This document shows, piece by piece, positions 1-9,850 of a stretch of 64,000 nt of DNA. Every line of letters begins with the position of its first letter. The first letter of the stretch is position 1. Where the stretch lies: positions 21,479,501 to 21,543,500 of the forward strand of contig BSWB01000001.1 in NCBI GenBank assembly GCA_033239125.1, in the 5' to 3' direction. The position numbers were made by a program, and so were the translations under genes. Below the pieces are notes generated by a model, which saw nothing but the letters and a program-made list of their open reading frames with translations, made no database searches and had not been told where the DNA came from. This DNA comes from Fagopyrum homotropicum (Eukaryota > Streptophyta > Magnoliopsida > Caryophyllales > Polygonaceae).

Positions 1-243
1 ATATTATATTAACGTTTCATTAGTTAAAAGTTTTCTAGTGTTAGTTCATATTTTGTTTTACTATTCTCAATTTTATATCTAGGGAGTACAAATTTTGTTA
101 GTTCATTTTATTATAATTTTAATTTGTTAAAAAAATTTATGTTATTATTTGATATAACTTGTTCTATTAGTATATATATATATATATATTTTTTGTTTTC
201 ATCCTGAATGCATGAATCGACCCTTCACTTATCTATTACGTAC
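1..243 (-). other. Start of second intron of the pectin methylesterase gene (runs off the left edge)
   Basis: AT-rich sequence with a TA run around 171-190 and no coding potential. On the minus strand it follows a good splice donor (AG|GTACGT, exon end at 244). The remaining exon or exons of the gene should lie to the left of the window. Confidence 0.6.
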
Positions 244-1301
244 CTATCCCCCGTAGGAAGAGAAGTGTTGGCCTCATAGGCTTCAATTGCATCCGTGATG
301 CTCTCAAACTGCCCACTCCCATCCTGCGCCACCACAACATCCGGGGACACCCTCATCCCACCAAGGTTGTGCTCCGCAGGTGCTTCGCTCTCGAGGCTCA
401 ACAACCGCCTATCCGCCTTCGACAACCACCTAGGGAGCCCGTCTCCGTCCAACATCTCCGTCAACAAACGTCGTCTCCCGCCACCACCCTTGAGCGCATC
501 AATGATCTTATTGGGGTCCATTCCATACCCCACTTCGCTCAACGCCTTACTGAAGTACGTCACGACATCGAGAATGCTCATCGTGATCTCCGTCGCCTTC
601 TTCATGCCGCCCCTCATTCCGTCCTCGAACTCCGTCGCGTTTGCTCCCTCTAGCCCGTCCATGCAGTTCTCTTGGTACGTTATCACGTCGCTCAACCATA
701 ACCTTGTTAGGGCAAAAATTTAAAAATAATTATGACTCATTTAGAAAATAAAGGAGCGTAAAACCTAAATTTAGATAAACCCAAGAATTCAATAAAAAGA
801 TGTCCAAAGCATTGAAAACACATTAACAAACCTTAAGTCCCACGTCTTGCTTTCATCCTTGAACGAACCCGGGTCACCGATCTTATCGATCGCATTTTCG
901 AGTTTCTTGATCGAGATTTGAAAAAGATCAATGCAATCATCGACGGCCATCTTCGCACCGTCGTGTTTCAAGGAATCATTGGCTTGGTTCTTCAACGTCT
1001 CGGTGAGGTTAAAGTTCTCGATGATGCTAGCTAATGCAACCTTAGCCCCAGCCTTGATTAAATCTTCGGTTGTAGCACTTTCATTACGCACGGCGTTATC
1101 AAGGGTATTTTCGCACGTGTCCCTATACATCGCGGCTTGACATAGTGCAGTGACGCTCTTCTGAGACGACGAGAGGTTTTCCTTCTTAGGGCCACTCTCT
1201 CTGGCTCCGCCACTACTTTGGACTAGGGCAACCAGTCCGATCACTACGCCCACCACACAAACTAGGGACGTAACGCTAACGGCCGTTTTACTAGCCGCCA
1301 T
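244..1301 (-). CDS. Pectin methylesterase with N-terminal inhibitor pro-region (type II PME), 5' two exons, partial
   Basis: A secreted or anchored cell-wall enzyme that removes methyl esters from homogalacturonan. I read exon 1 as 1301-832, an intron at 703-831, and exon 2 as 702-244; the join leaves a continuous frame across the conserved DLRLWLS block. Residues about 7-29 form a hydrophobic signal anchor. The PMEI domain spans about 45-205 with cysteines C54, C63, C123 and C170. Two basic processing motifs, RRRLL (233-237) and RRLL (255-258), separate the pro-region from the catalytic domain, which begins at about 278 (VVVAQDGSGQFESITDAI). The catalytic QTQ, QDT and GxxDFIFG motifs are not in the window because the gene continues to the left after a donor at 243/242. 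Nothing in the visible part is broken. The family call is secure; tissue and isoform cannot be told. Confidence 0.88.
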
Positions 1302-1480
1302 ACGGCGGCGACTAACCGGATTTCTGGTCGGTTAGTTACACACAAATTATATGGGTTGATTTGGAGTAGGAAGGATGGAGAACACAAATTAGGCTTCTCC
1401 TTAATTGTACTCTCTCCCCCCTATTATGCACTCTGTTGGTTTATTTGTTGTAGTGCATAGTTATTTACAACACGAAATTG

Positions 1481-1490
1481 GTATATATAC
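1481..1490 (-). promoter_or_regulatory. Probable TATA box of the pectin methylesterase gene
   Basis: A GTATATATAC block lies about 180 bp upstream of the ATG at 1301, read on the minus strand. The space between holds a purine-rich leader (minus sense, 1400-1425). The position suits a plant promoter, but this is inference from sequence alone. Confidence 0.4.
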
Positions 1491-1690
1491 CGTTTGGGGT
1501 TGAATTCTATGATTAGAGTCTTTTTAGACCCTAAAATTGATATTGTCTTTATGAAACACACAAAATTTTGCTATATTTCCGGTGGCTGCTCTATTTTGCC
1601 GCTTTTACCAGAGGGTGAAAGATTGATTCACTCGTACAATCATCGGATAGGAGCTAGATCAAGATAAATCACAATTAGGGTGAAGAAGAC

Positions 1691-2100
1691 CTATATTAAG
1701 AGTAGGGCCGTTAATTTGTCTGGTTCGGTTTTTGGACCGGACCGAAACGAACTTTAGACGGTTTTTCCTAGACAGGTTCACAAACTGGACGGTTCAAGAT
1801 GAAAAAATTTTGGGTTTATACGGTCTAGACGGTTTCAATACGGTCTAGATGATTCAAAACCCTAATTTCTAAAACCAAACCCTAAACAAATTAGTTTTCA
1901 TCTTGAAATTCTGAATGTTAAGTGTTGTGACTCTTGTGAATTGTGGTAACCTACCTTATTTTCTTGCATTTAGGGCAAAATACATAAAAATAAGGCAAAA
2001 CGTATTGGCCGTCTAGAATCCGTCTAGATGGCCGTTCGGCCATCTAAACGGTAGACTTTGCCTCTCTGTTCCGTATCCGTCTACCCGCACATTGTGCGAG
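1691..2100. repeat. Old hAT/MITE-like repeat rich in GGACCGGACCG and TCTAGACGG motifs
   Basis: The stretch opens with GGTTCGGTTTTTGGACCGGACCG and continues with several copies of TCTAGACGG or its complement (about 1757, 1824, 1844, 2010, 2023). An inverted block lies around 2024-2055 (GATGGCCGTTCGGCCATC). This composition is typical of small non-autonomous hAT-type repeats in plant flanks. I could not define termini or a target duplication. Confidence 0.35.
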
Positions 2101-2410
2101 TTGAATTTTAAGGGTGATTTTATTAAGATAGGATCGTTGGTAAAATCGATGCAAAAAAAATTCTAAAAGTTTAAATTCTATTTTTGTAAATTATTTATTT
2201 AGACATTTTTAAAAAAATTTAGAAATCACCTTTCAATTTATATATATATCATTTTTTAAAATAATTTTTTTTGAGAAACATAAGGTTGACTTGAGGAAAG
2301 AGGTTCTGCTTTAATATATATATAAAATTGCGCCTCGTAGTCATCTTCAAGACATGGATAGAGTGTAACCACATTGGGTGATAGCATGAATTATGTACAA
2401 CCATAACCAT
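2101..2410. other. AT-rich spacer, nothing recognised
   Basis: Low-complexity AT-rich DNA with short poly-A and TATA runs. No ORF with family features and no terminal repeats were seen. Confidence 0.5.
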
Positions 2411-2580
2411 GTTGAGCCTGGAGGACACCAGCAAGTTCCTCAAGTGTCCAAAAATGTGAGCTAGGGTACCCACAACATATGAAAAAACTGAAGGATTCAT
2501 ACTTGTATAGTGATCAACTTGTCTTCTCAAAATTTAACCACCTTCGTATGTTGTGTGTCATCACATTAAAAGTGAAGAAG
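2411..2580. repeat. Direct duplicate of the NYN gene 3' flank (left copy)
   Basis: It matches 3088-3265 along most of its length, beginning at AGCCTGGAGGACACCAGCAA and passing through CACCTTCGTA. The copies are about 680 bp apart and clearly diverged. The right copy lies just past the NYN stop codon, so the left copy looks like duplicated 3' UTR or flank. Confidence 0.65.
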
Positions 2581-2930
2581 CTCGAACTGAGCTTTTGACG
2601 AGCCAATCCTGAGTAACTTGGCTAAAACAATGCTCCTATAGTGTCATTTTAGCCGAATGAGTCGAACTTTACCGAATGAGCATCGACATACTCAAACTTG
2701 GCTCATTTATAAAGGAGCCGAGCCCGAGCCGAACCAAAATTTTATACAACCTTAAAATGTTTAGAAAATGGATGAGCTCAAGTCGAATTTTTGACGAGCC
2801 AAACACGAGTCGCGTCCGAGTAGCTTGTCACATATTACAACCCTACTTCCATGGAGTTTTCGGTAAACCAACTAGAAACTTTCATTCTATCTCGGCTCGA
2901 TTCCTAGCTGGCCAAACATGTTCAATGTTT
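2581..2930. repeat. GAGCCGAGC-type interspersed repeat between the two flank copies
   Basis: Multiple GACGAGCC, GGCTCAT and GAGCCGAGCCCGAGCCGA blocks occur in both orientations (about 2590-2610, 2698-2735, 2800-2820). These are characteristic of small hAT-like repeats common in dicot flanks. Termini are unclear. Confidence 0.35.
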
Positions 2931-3087
2931 TAAGACCAAAAGCATCAAGTTCTATGTTTCTCAATACTCATCATTCTAGTAAGCAGAAAATACCATGTAG
3001 AACAGTTCATGATATTTAGCCGAGCTTAATAATGGGAATATACCTTTTTTGATCTTTTCTACTTTGCCGCCACAGTTGTGTCATTAG

Positions 3088-3258
3088 CAGAGCCTGGAGG
3101 ACACCAGCAAGTTGCTCAAGTGTCCAAAAATGTGGGCTAGGGTATCCCACTACATATGAAAAAACTGAAGGACTCTACTTCTATAGTGATTAACTCAGTC
3201 TTCTCAAGATTTAATCACCTTCGTACTCTATATGGTCACCACAGTGTTCTTGATTAAA
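3088..3258. repeat. Direct duplicate of the NYN gene 3' flank (right copy)
   Basis: Partner of 2411-2580. It abuts the stop codon of the NYN gene and therefore probably includes its 3' UTR on the minus strand. Confidence 0.6.
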
Positions 3259-5121
3259 TCAAGAAGCAGCCTCTTTACTTAGAGTGATGGCAATTGGCTT
3301 CCATCCAGAGTGATTTGGTTTAATCCATTTTAAAGTTGCAACTAGCATATTTATGATCTGAATAACACCTCCCAGAGGGCGATTTTGCAGACATGATTGC
3401 TTCAAGATTAACGCTGCTTCATACCTAACAAGTCAGGCAAATACCAATGCAATGAGTCCATAACTCAAACAAGGATCAAGAAGGATTATAACATATAACG
3501 GTAATCAGCTTACTTGCACGAAGAAGCAATCATAGCTGATTGTCCACTGGAAGATATAAGAAACTGCTGAATTTTCTCTAATGTTGCTTTCTCATAGTAC
3601 TTAGGCTCACCACCTTCAGGATTTATACAGTCCCATATTCTCTGGTTTTTCCTAACATACATCAGCAACGCACCTCCTACGCGAAGAGTTGTCACCGTCT
3701 GTCTTTTAGTTGCAACATCCAAAGCCTTCTTAATGTCGAAATTGCTGTACTTTAGGTCTTTGAAGCAAATACAGTCACTTATATTTGCTTCAGTAGGTAA
3801 CATCTTGTCTTTTTTAAGGCAGTCTATAGCATCCAGAACAAGCCCCAATAGCTCAAGTCCTTCATCTACTCCGGTACCAGAAGGTCCAGAACTCAAAGAA
3901 ACATTTGATTGAGTGTCCAATGAGATTTTGCTTTCAGTAATTGGATTCTCTGTAGAATACAACTTAGACACCTCCCCAACATCTGGGTTATCAAGAACAT
4001 CTAGAGAAATAGTGGGCGACACTGAGGATGAAGTCGTGTACTCAGAAGGTTTTTGATCCGCTTCTTGCTTGAATTCAAATCGCTTCACATTAGCAGATGG
4101 ATCCGGATTGTCAGGGCAGTTATTTGAGCAAAAGAATTCATGGGGGGCCATCTTAAATAACATTGTTTGTTCATAGGCCGACTTGGAATTGTTATCTTGG
4201 ATCCTCATCTGCGCAGTAATCGGCGGATAGGAGTTTTTCTTAACAGGTTGCCACTTGTAACTGGGATCAACCTTAGCAACTTTGACTGGGAGTGTGTTCT
4301 TCTGATTTTCTGCGGACTTCTGTGTGGGTTCATTCTTTGTCAACGGGTCACCACCCATTACTAAAGTTGGCCACCACCACACACTCTTAGCTGCAGTCGC
4401 AAGGGCAGGAGATGCTTGAGAAGGTTGTGCTAAAAGGATATTGTATTTTATGTTTCGCAAGTTATGAAGTGCGTTGGCAAAATCTCGATCACCGGAAATC
4501 AACATACAATTGGCAGGTGCAGGGTTTTGCATTGCCCAGAACAACATATCCACTAAAATCTTCTTGTCACTCGCATCTTTAGCACCTGTCGCAGTCCAAA
4601 AGTGTGAAATCAAGTCCAAATTCAAGAACTGAAATCCGGCTTAGAGTAACCCTAGACCCCTTTTAGATTGGCGATGACACTAAAAGATTCACACCACAAG
4701 ATAATGGTGACGTAAACCTATCATCCAAAAGATTCACAGCCACATTCTTGATTCTTGCATAAATTGAAACCAAAATCCATACAGACACAACACAAAGCAT
4801 AAATTAGGGTTTGGCGATTGGGGAAGAGAAATTACCGGAAGGGACATGATTGAGAGTGACACCTGTGCTAGAAAGGGCTTGCTGAAGGCCGGGAGGAATC
4901 AGACGGATGTCACCATAGGCAGAAATGGAGACAGATCCACGGTAACCCATATTACAGAGCGCAGAGTTGATGTTCCGAGCAATAGAGAGACCATCGCAAC
5001 CCTTAGGAACCGAGCAGTTTTCAATGTCCCACCAAACCGATGTTTTTGCAGTAACATACTGCTCCGCCATATCATCTGAGGTCATTGTCATGGTCGAAGC
5101 CGGTACTTCACCGCCATTCAT
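3259..5121 (-). CDS. NYN-domain (PIN-like, limkain-b1/MARF1-type) protein, three exons, 507 residues
   Basis: Likely an RNA-acting PIN-like nuclease or RNA-binding protein of the plant family often labelled putative endonuclease or glycosyl hydrolase. I read exon 1 as 5121-4836, exon 2 as 4585-3514 and exon 3 as 3424-3259. Introns are 4586-4835 and 3425-3513, both GT-AG, and the joined length (1524 nt) is a multiple of three. The NYN domain spans about residues 26-160, with WWDIENC (D32) and the acidic pair in ISGDRDF (D128, D130). A polar, probably disordered linker follows. A second conserved block (about 339-420, LOTUS/winged-helix-like by position) precedes the short exon 3, which encodes the KYEAALILKQSC block. 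The ATG at 5121 was chosen because the family begins just before the NYN core; an in-frame upstream extension exists but looks like 5' UTR. No break is visible. Confidence 0.85.
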
Positions 5122-6139
5122 ATTTTCAAACTCTCGTCCCCCTTTATTCTCTCGATCTCTCTCCCGCCCTCTGAACTCCCTCTCAAACAGCACTGAGTGC
5201 TCCCAGCAGCACGCTTTAGGGCTGGTCTTGATCGGGAAGTTATGAACTAGTGTGTCATAAAGATTCACCAAAAAAATAGCGTTAACAAATTTACTTGTTG
5301 AATCTCCGTCTTACTTTTAAAATCTCTATTTAACTTAAATTGGTTTGTTACTTTTAAAAATCGAGTTTATTTATTTATTTATAAAATTCTAAAAAAGTCG
5401 GACCGAATAAATTTTATCTTATCTTATATATATTAAAACGCATGTCTTCACCCGATTTAACCTCAACTCAATTTTTTTTCAGCAAAATCTATATACTTTA
5501 AAAATACACCAGTTGACGTGACGCCCATATTTTTTTCTCGAGAATGAAATCTATATATCTATATATACATACTAAAGTAGAGTATATTTTGATAACGTGG
5601 AACGCTGAAAATTGAGAATTTACGCCAAATCCCTATATATTACTAAATTACAATTATTAAAATTATATATTTTAAAATTACTTGATACAAAATCTTTTTA
5701 TGTATATTTTTCAAATATTGATAGATTCATTTGGTTAAGATTATTACTATAACAACTTATTATCATGTATTACTAAGTGTGTTTGCTAATAAAATAAACA
5801 GACTATATACTTTACAAAATACTAATAAATCTTTTTTTTTATTAAGGCAAAATCTAAAAAAAAATCTTTTTTAACTAATCTAATAAAACAATATCTAATT
5901 TGTTAGTTTAAAACTATATTTAATTAGTTAGTTACAAAAATCTCGAATTACCTTCTAATAACCAATCATAGATCACAAGTTTGTTACAATCGGTTTTAAA
6001 TGGAATCAAACCAATATCTAATTAGTTAGTTTAAAAAAAAAATTAACGAATCCAAACAATATCTAATTATTTTAAATCTAATAAATAATATCTAATTATT
6101 TTAAAACAATATCTAATTCGTTAGTTTAATTGATTCTTT
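5122..6139. other. NYN gene upstream region and AT-rich spacer
   Basis: Purine/pyrimidine-rich leader next to the gene (5122-5270), then very AT-rich DNA with repeats of TATCTAATT. Two stretches (about 5437 and 5560) resemble Helitron 5' ends (TC followed by TATATA...ATTAAA or ACTAAAG), but no matching 3' hairpin was found nearby. No gene seen. Confidence 0.45.
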
Positions 6140-6518
6140 TATTCATCAGCGAACCTAGATAACAAAATTTTTTTGGAACATGACATTTCGGATTTGGGTT
6201 TCATAACTTAAATCTAATAAATAGGATCCGGACGAAGTGATCAGCCGATTTCCCGCACATTATAGGACGGAATTTGGGTTTCCATATATTGGTCTTTCAT
6301 GTTTGCATTGGTCATTTCGGATTATCGTACTTATGTAGTACTCGGTTGAGAGTCTTTCTTTTTGGAACATGACATTATTGCATATTATATTATTCGGTTT
6401 TCTCCTTTTTATTTGTGCCTTTGTAAGATCCGATGAAATTGTTGTCAAGCTAGGGTTTGGACCCATTGTGAGGTCCTAACCCGTAGCTACCCGAGTTCTG
6501 AGAATTTGGGGTGTTACA
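6140..6518 (+). repeat. Old truncated chromovirus LTR fragment (3' end, plus orientation)
   Basis: The minus-strand reading from 6518 begins TGTAACACCCC and continues with the same order of blocks as the LTRs of A, B, C and D: CTCGGG, GGACCTCACAATGGG, TTGACAACAA, GATCTTACAA, GGCACAAATAA. No primer-binding site follows it at 6519, so it is a solo or truncated relic. The left boundary is uncertain. Confidence 0.6.
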
Positions 6519-6649
6519 CTTCGAGGACTTCTAACTATCATCGAATGTTTTGGTCTTTGTACCTTTTCTAGCTCATACGTCGTAAACGAGACTTTTTTGG
6601 GTCCTTTATGGATTTTTAAATGCTTAAAGGATTTTTATTATACTTGATA
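6519..6649. other. Insertion-site flank of element A, ending in target duplication TGATA (6645-6649)
   Basis: Short non-coding stretch. Its last five bases, TGATA, recur at 52238-52242 right after the far LTR, which sets the ends of the composite. Confidence 0.8.
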
Positions 6650-9341
6650 TGTTACACCCCGAATTCTCAAAACTCGGGACGTTACTGGTTAGGACCTCAC
6701 AATGGGTCCCGACCTCAGTTTGACAACAATAATACTAGGATCTTGCAACAAGACACAAATAAGAAAAACCGAAATTCATGAAAATAGTATTTTTAAAGGA
6801 ATGAATGCAACAAGAGCTAGCAGCCTATAGTACTTAAACAAAGGAAAAAAGACCAACTGTCTTAACAAAAGAAAGAACGAGAAACAACATCCCAACCCCC
6901 CCACTCTAAAGAGTACAGAGACCCGACTGACCACTACTTCCGGATCACTCAGCTGCTGCTCTAACCTGCGGTAAATCTAAAAACACAACAAAACAACCAT
7001 TAGCTAGTTATCTAAACATTAGGAGAATAATAATAGCACACACACACACATAAAATAATAAACACTCATCATGCTTTCAAACAGTCTATTTATTATCTTT
7101 ACTTAGGTGATTCACTCTTACTAATGATACTTAATTTGTGACACGAGGGATTCTCAAACCTCGCCTCCGCCCCCGTGTACCCATCAGGAATGGATCCGAT
7201 GCATCTCACCGTATACCTGTATGGTCTGGGTATAGAGAACCTCCTAGTCTCTTGGCAGAGCTGGACAGTGATGTCACGGCCCGTTATACATACACTTGGG
7301 CCTTAAAATATAATAATAATAACAGTCGCCTATCAAGTTATTATTATAAACACACATCACACACACCACTATTACCACTCAACCAACGTCCATAAACTAG
7401 CTAAGTAAGTCGCAAGGACTTACCTGAATCAAATACCACTCTTACAAATCTCAACTCGGTCCGTACCCGTGGTAACTCAAACGCTTGTTAAACAAGGCAT
7501 GTGTATCAACATTTTATCCCACTCTTAGAAATTATAACTTCTGAGTTGTACGATCTCATGGAGAGAATTTATGAAAAAGTTCTCTTAAGTTAAAAGACTA
7601 TTTTGCCCTTGATCCGAACTTCGGAAAGTCTATCATTTAGTTTTAATATTCTCTTTTAGAATTTAAGTTCATCATCTATTTCTAAATGATAACTTACTAG
7701 AGGTTCTAAAGTTAATCAGGTTTAAACTTCCAAAGATTTGCTACGGTCCGACCTTACTCTTAACCACTAGGTCTCAGATCAAATCTTAAACGAGCCTGGC
7801 TTAGAATGTTTTTCAAGTAGAAATCATTAACCGGCAACTCTCGACTACTCCTCGGAACCATCGCAACCTTCTTCTCCAGTTCCCTATCCGATCACATTAC
7901 TCTTATCCTTTCCGGTTCCGATTCTACCACCCGTTTCTTTGGTTCTTATCCTCACCACTTTACTCATATACTTCTTTATATACTTATGTATATATTATTC
8001 TGGTAGCTATGTTTATACTTATTTTTACATCTCCTTCTATACTCTTATATATGTAACCGCGTACTGTACTAGGGTTTGTATATATATATACCTACTCATA
8101 CTTCCATTTCTTCATCTAAGTATATATACTTATACACTCTCTATTCATATATATTCCATTTCGTACATTTATCTATACGTAAGCCTATATATATGTGGTA
8201 CCTGCATACTCTGCACTAACTTATACATAAATATCTATACATTTCCTTTCCTACTCATATATACCTATGCACGTATAACAGTAAGTTGAGGAGAGTTACT
8301 TACTCGTCCTGACTATTCGTCACGCACTCGGAGAGGGACCATGACTCAGTACGGTCCTACAAGGTGGCTGTCGCAGAGGGTCAAAGCTGGCTCGGTTGCT
8401 TGCCCTCCCACACGTTGCACCACACTCCCTGGCTCGCTACTGCAGGATCCCGCAAGACCCACACTCTCTCGGTTATCACGGGAAGAGGAGAGTAACAGAG
8501 GGAAGAGAGACGAAAGACTCACCGGTGCTGTGTCGATCGGTCCACTGCAGCAAGGGAGGAGGAGCACTGCTGGTGTCGACGGTAAGGCTGACGATCTCGC
8601 GCTGCTGGTGATCGAAGGCTACAAAGGTTCAGCGGAGGGATGGAGTAAAACGGTTCAGAAAGAGTGGCAGGGCGGTACCTTTGCTACTGTTCCGACTAGG
8701 CTCGAGGCGGCGGCACCAACGGTCCCTTGCTCTGTCGTCGTTGATGAGGCTAGCGTGCGACCGGGCTGGTGGCAGCAGCAACAACTCCCCCTGTGTGCAG
8801 CAGCATAAGCAATGGGTGGTGTAGCGGAGTTAGAGGAGAAGGGGTGAAGAGGGTTGCGCCGCCTTACCTACTACTAGGGCGTCGGCGGCATCTGATCTCT
8901 CTCGATGGTGGTCCGACACCGGCAACTTGTCCTCGCCGTGCAACAGAAGATCGACAAGGGGATCTTTGGACTGGTTCATTTGTGTAGCAGCTCTCGTAGA
9001 TAGCGTACAATCGATTAGGTCAGCGTTAGATTAGGTTAAGAAACAATTAGGTTAAACTAATTATAGGGGAAGTTAATGTATGGGTTGGGCCGGCTGAAAG
9101 GTTATTGGACCAGTTGTTGGGCCTGCTCATTAAATAAACAAATGAGCTGAAAGAATACTCGCTATTCGCCCGAAATCGTTAAAAGTACGAGATTATTTAA
9201 GTTATCATTTTATGTGAATCAAGGTCACATAAAATGATCGAATTTAATATCGTGTTCTTTTATTTAAAAGAATTAAGGTTGACGGATCGGAATTCGGTTT
9301 GCTCCGGTATTAAACTGAGTTTAAATTTTACGGGTATTACA
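6650..9341 (-). repeat. Element A 3' LTR (intact, about 2.69 kb)
   Basis: Plus-strand ends are TGTTACACCCCG and CGGGTATTACA, the TG...CA form of an LTR. It aligns collinearly with the three pieces of the right LTR (37021-37753, 40930-41866, 51207-52237). It contains a TA/TATAC-rich section (7960-8280), a GC-rich section (8341-9000) and a 14-bp hairpin at 9204-9238. ORFs inside it are not believed. Confidence 0.9.
9204..9238. promoter_or_regulatory. Perfect 14-bp hairpin in the A LTR
   Basis: ATCATTTTATGTGA (9204-9217) pairs with TCACATAAAATGAT (9225-9238) around a 7-nt loop. In element orientation this is near the start of the LTR (U3). The same hairpin is at 52100-52134 in the other LTR, and related ones occur in the B-family LTRs. 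Confidence 0.75.
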
Positions 9342-9378
9342 TCAGTGCCCTCTTAAAAGAAGTTTCGTCCCGAAACTT
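9342..9378 (-). promoter_or_regulatory. Element A polypurine tract and adjacent palindrome
   Basis: Read on the minus strand, a purine-rich run (AAGAGGG near 9350) ends at the LTR edge. Next to it lies AAGTTTCGTCCCGAAACTT (9360-9378), an 8-bp perfect inverted repeat. The same arrangement is found beside the 3' LTRs of C and D. Confidence 0.7.
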
Positions 9379-9549
9379 AGAATAATGTAACTAATCATTC
9401 GACTTTCTTTGAAATTCTTAGTTTCGTAAAATTTCTGTTTTCTACAAGCAACTACTCAATCATCATACTCAGACCAACATCACATAAAACATAATCATTC
9501 AATCCAATATAAAACCTGAACGGTCAACAACACACATCCGAGTACTAAC

Positions 9550-9850
9550 TCGTCAAAACCGAAGTGACATCTAACCTCGCAAAGAACTCGGGATAGTTAC
9601 GTCTAATACTTTCCTCGGTCTCCCAAGTGGCCTCATCAGCTCCTCATTTAGACCACTGAATCCTCAACATCGGTATCTCCTTGGACCGCAAACGTCTAGT
9701 ACTGCGCTCTAGGACGGCTACTGGGTATTCCATAAAGGTTTGCTTTAGCTCATCTATCCGATTCTTAAAGCTGATGATGTGACTCTTATCCGGTAAGTAC
9801 TCTCTAACTGAGATATGGGGAACGGTGGGCGTACATCCTCTAGTATGGGT
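9550..9850 (-). pseudogene. Element A pol remnant: integrase C-terminus and chromodomain-like tail
   Basis: The minus-strand reading of 9576-9850 gives recognisable blocks of a chromovirus integrase C-terminus. A REYLPDKSHII block is followed by RRLRSKEIPMLRIQW and then EATWETEESIRRNYPEF. These match the order seen in plant chromoviruses (YLPD...H, RxLR.KEIP...W, EATWE). At least two in-frame stops interrupt it. It is a dead copy. Confidence 0.75.

Noticed and set aside
5122..5271. Upstream in-frame extension of the NYN protein (start at 5271)
   Set aside because: It would add 50 residues of low-complexity character before the conserved start, and 5' UTR is more likely.
5437..5600. Two possible Helitron 5' ends
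   Set aside because: Only weak TC-TATATA similarity, with no matching hairpin and CTRR end downstream.
7939..8289. Plus-strand ORFs rich in Tyr, Ile and Leu in the A LTR (also 41484-41846)
   Set aside because: They arise from TATAC/TATAT low-complexity sequence. They are not membrane proteins.
8341..8987. Plus-strand ORFs in the GC-rich section of the A LTR
   Set aside because: The corresponding sequence in the right LTR (51202-51895) has shifted frames, so no frame is under selection.
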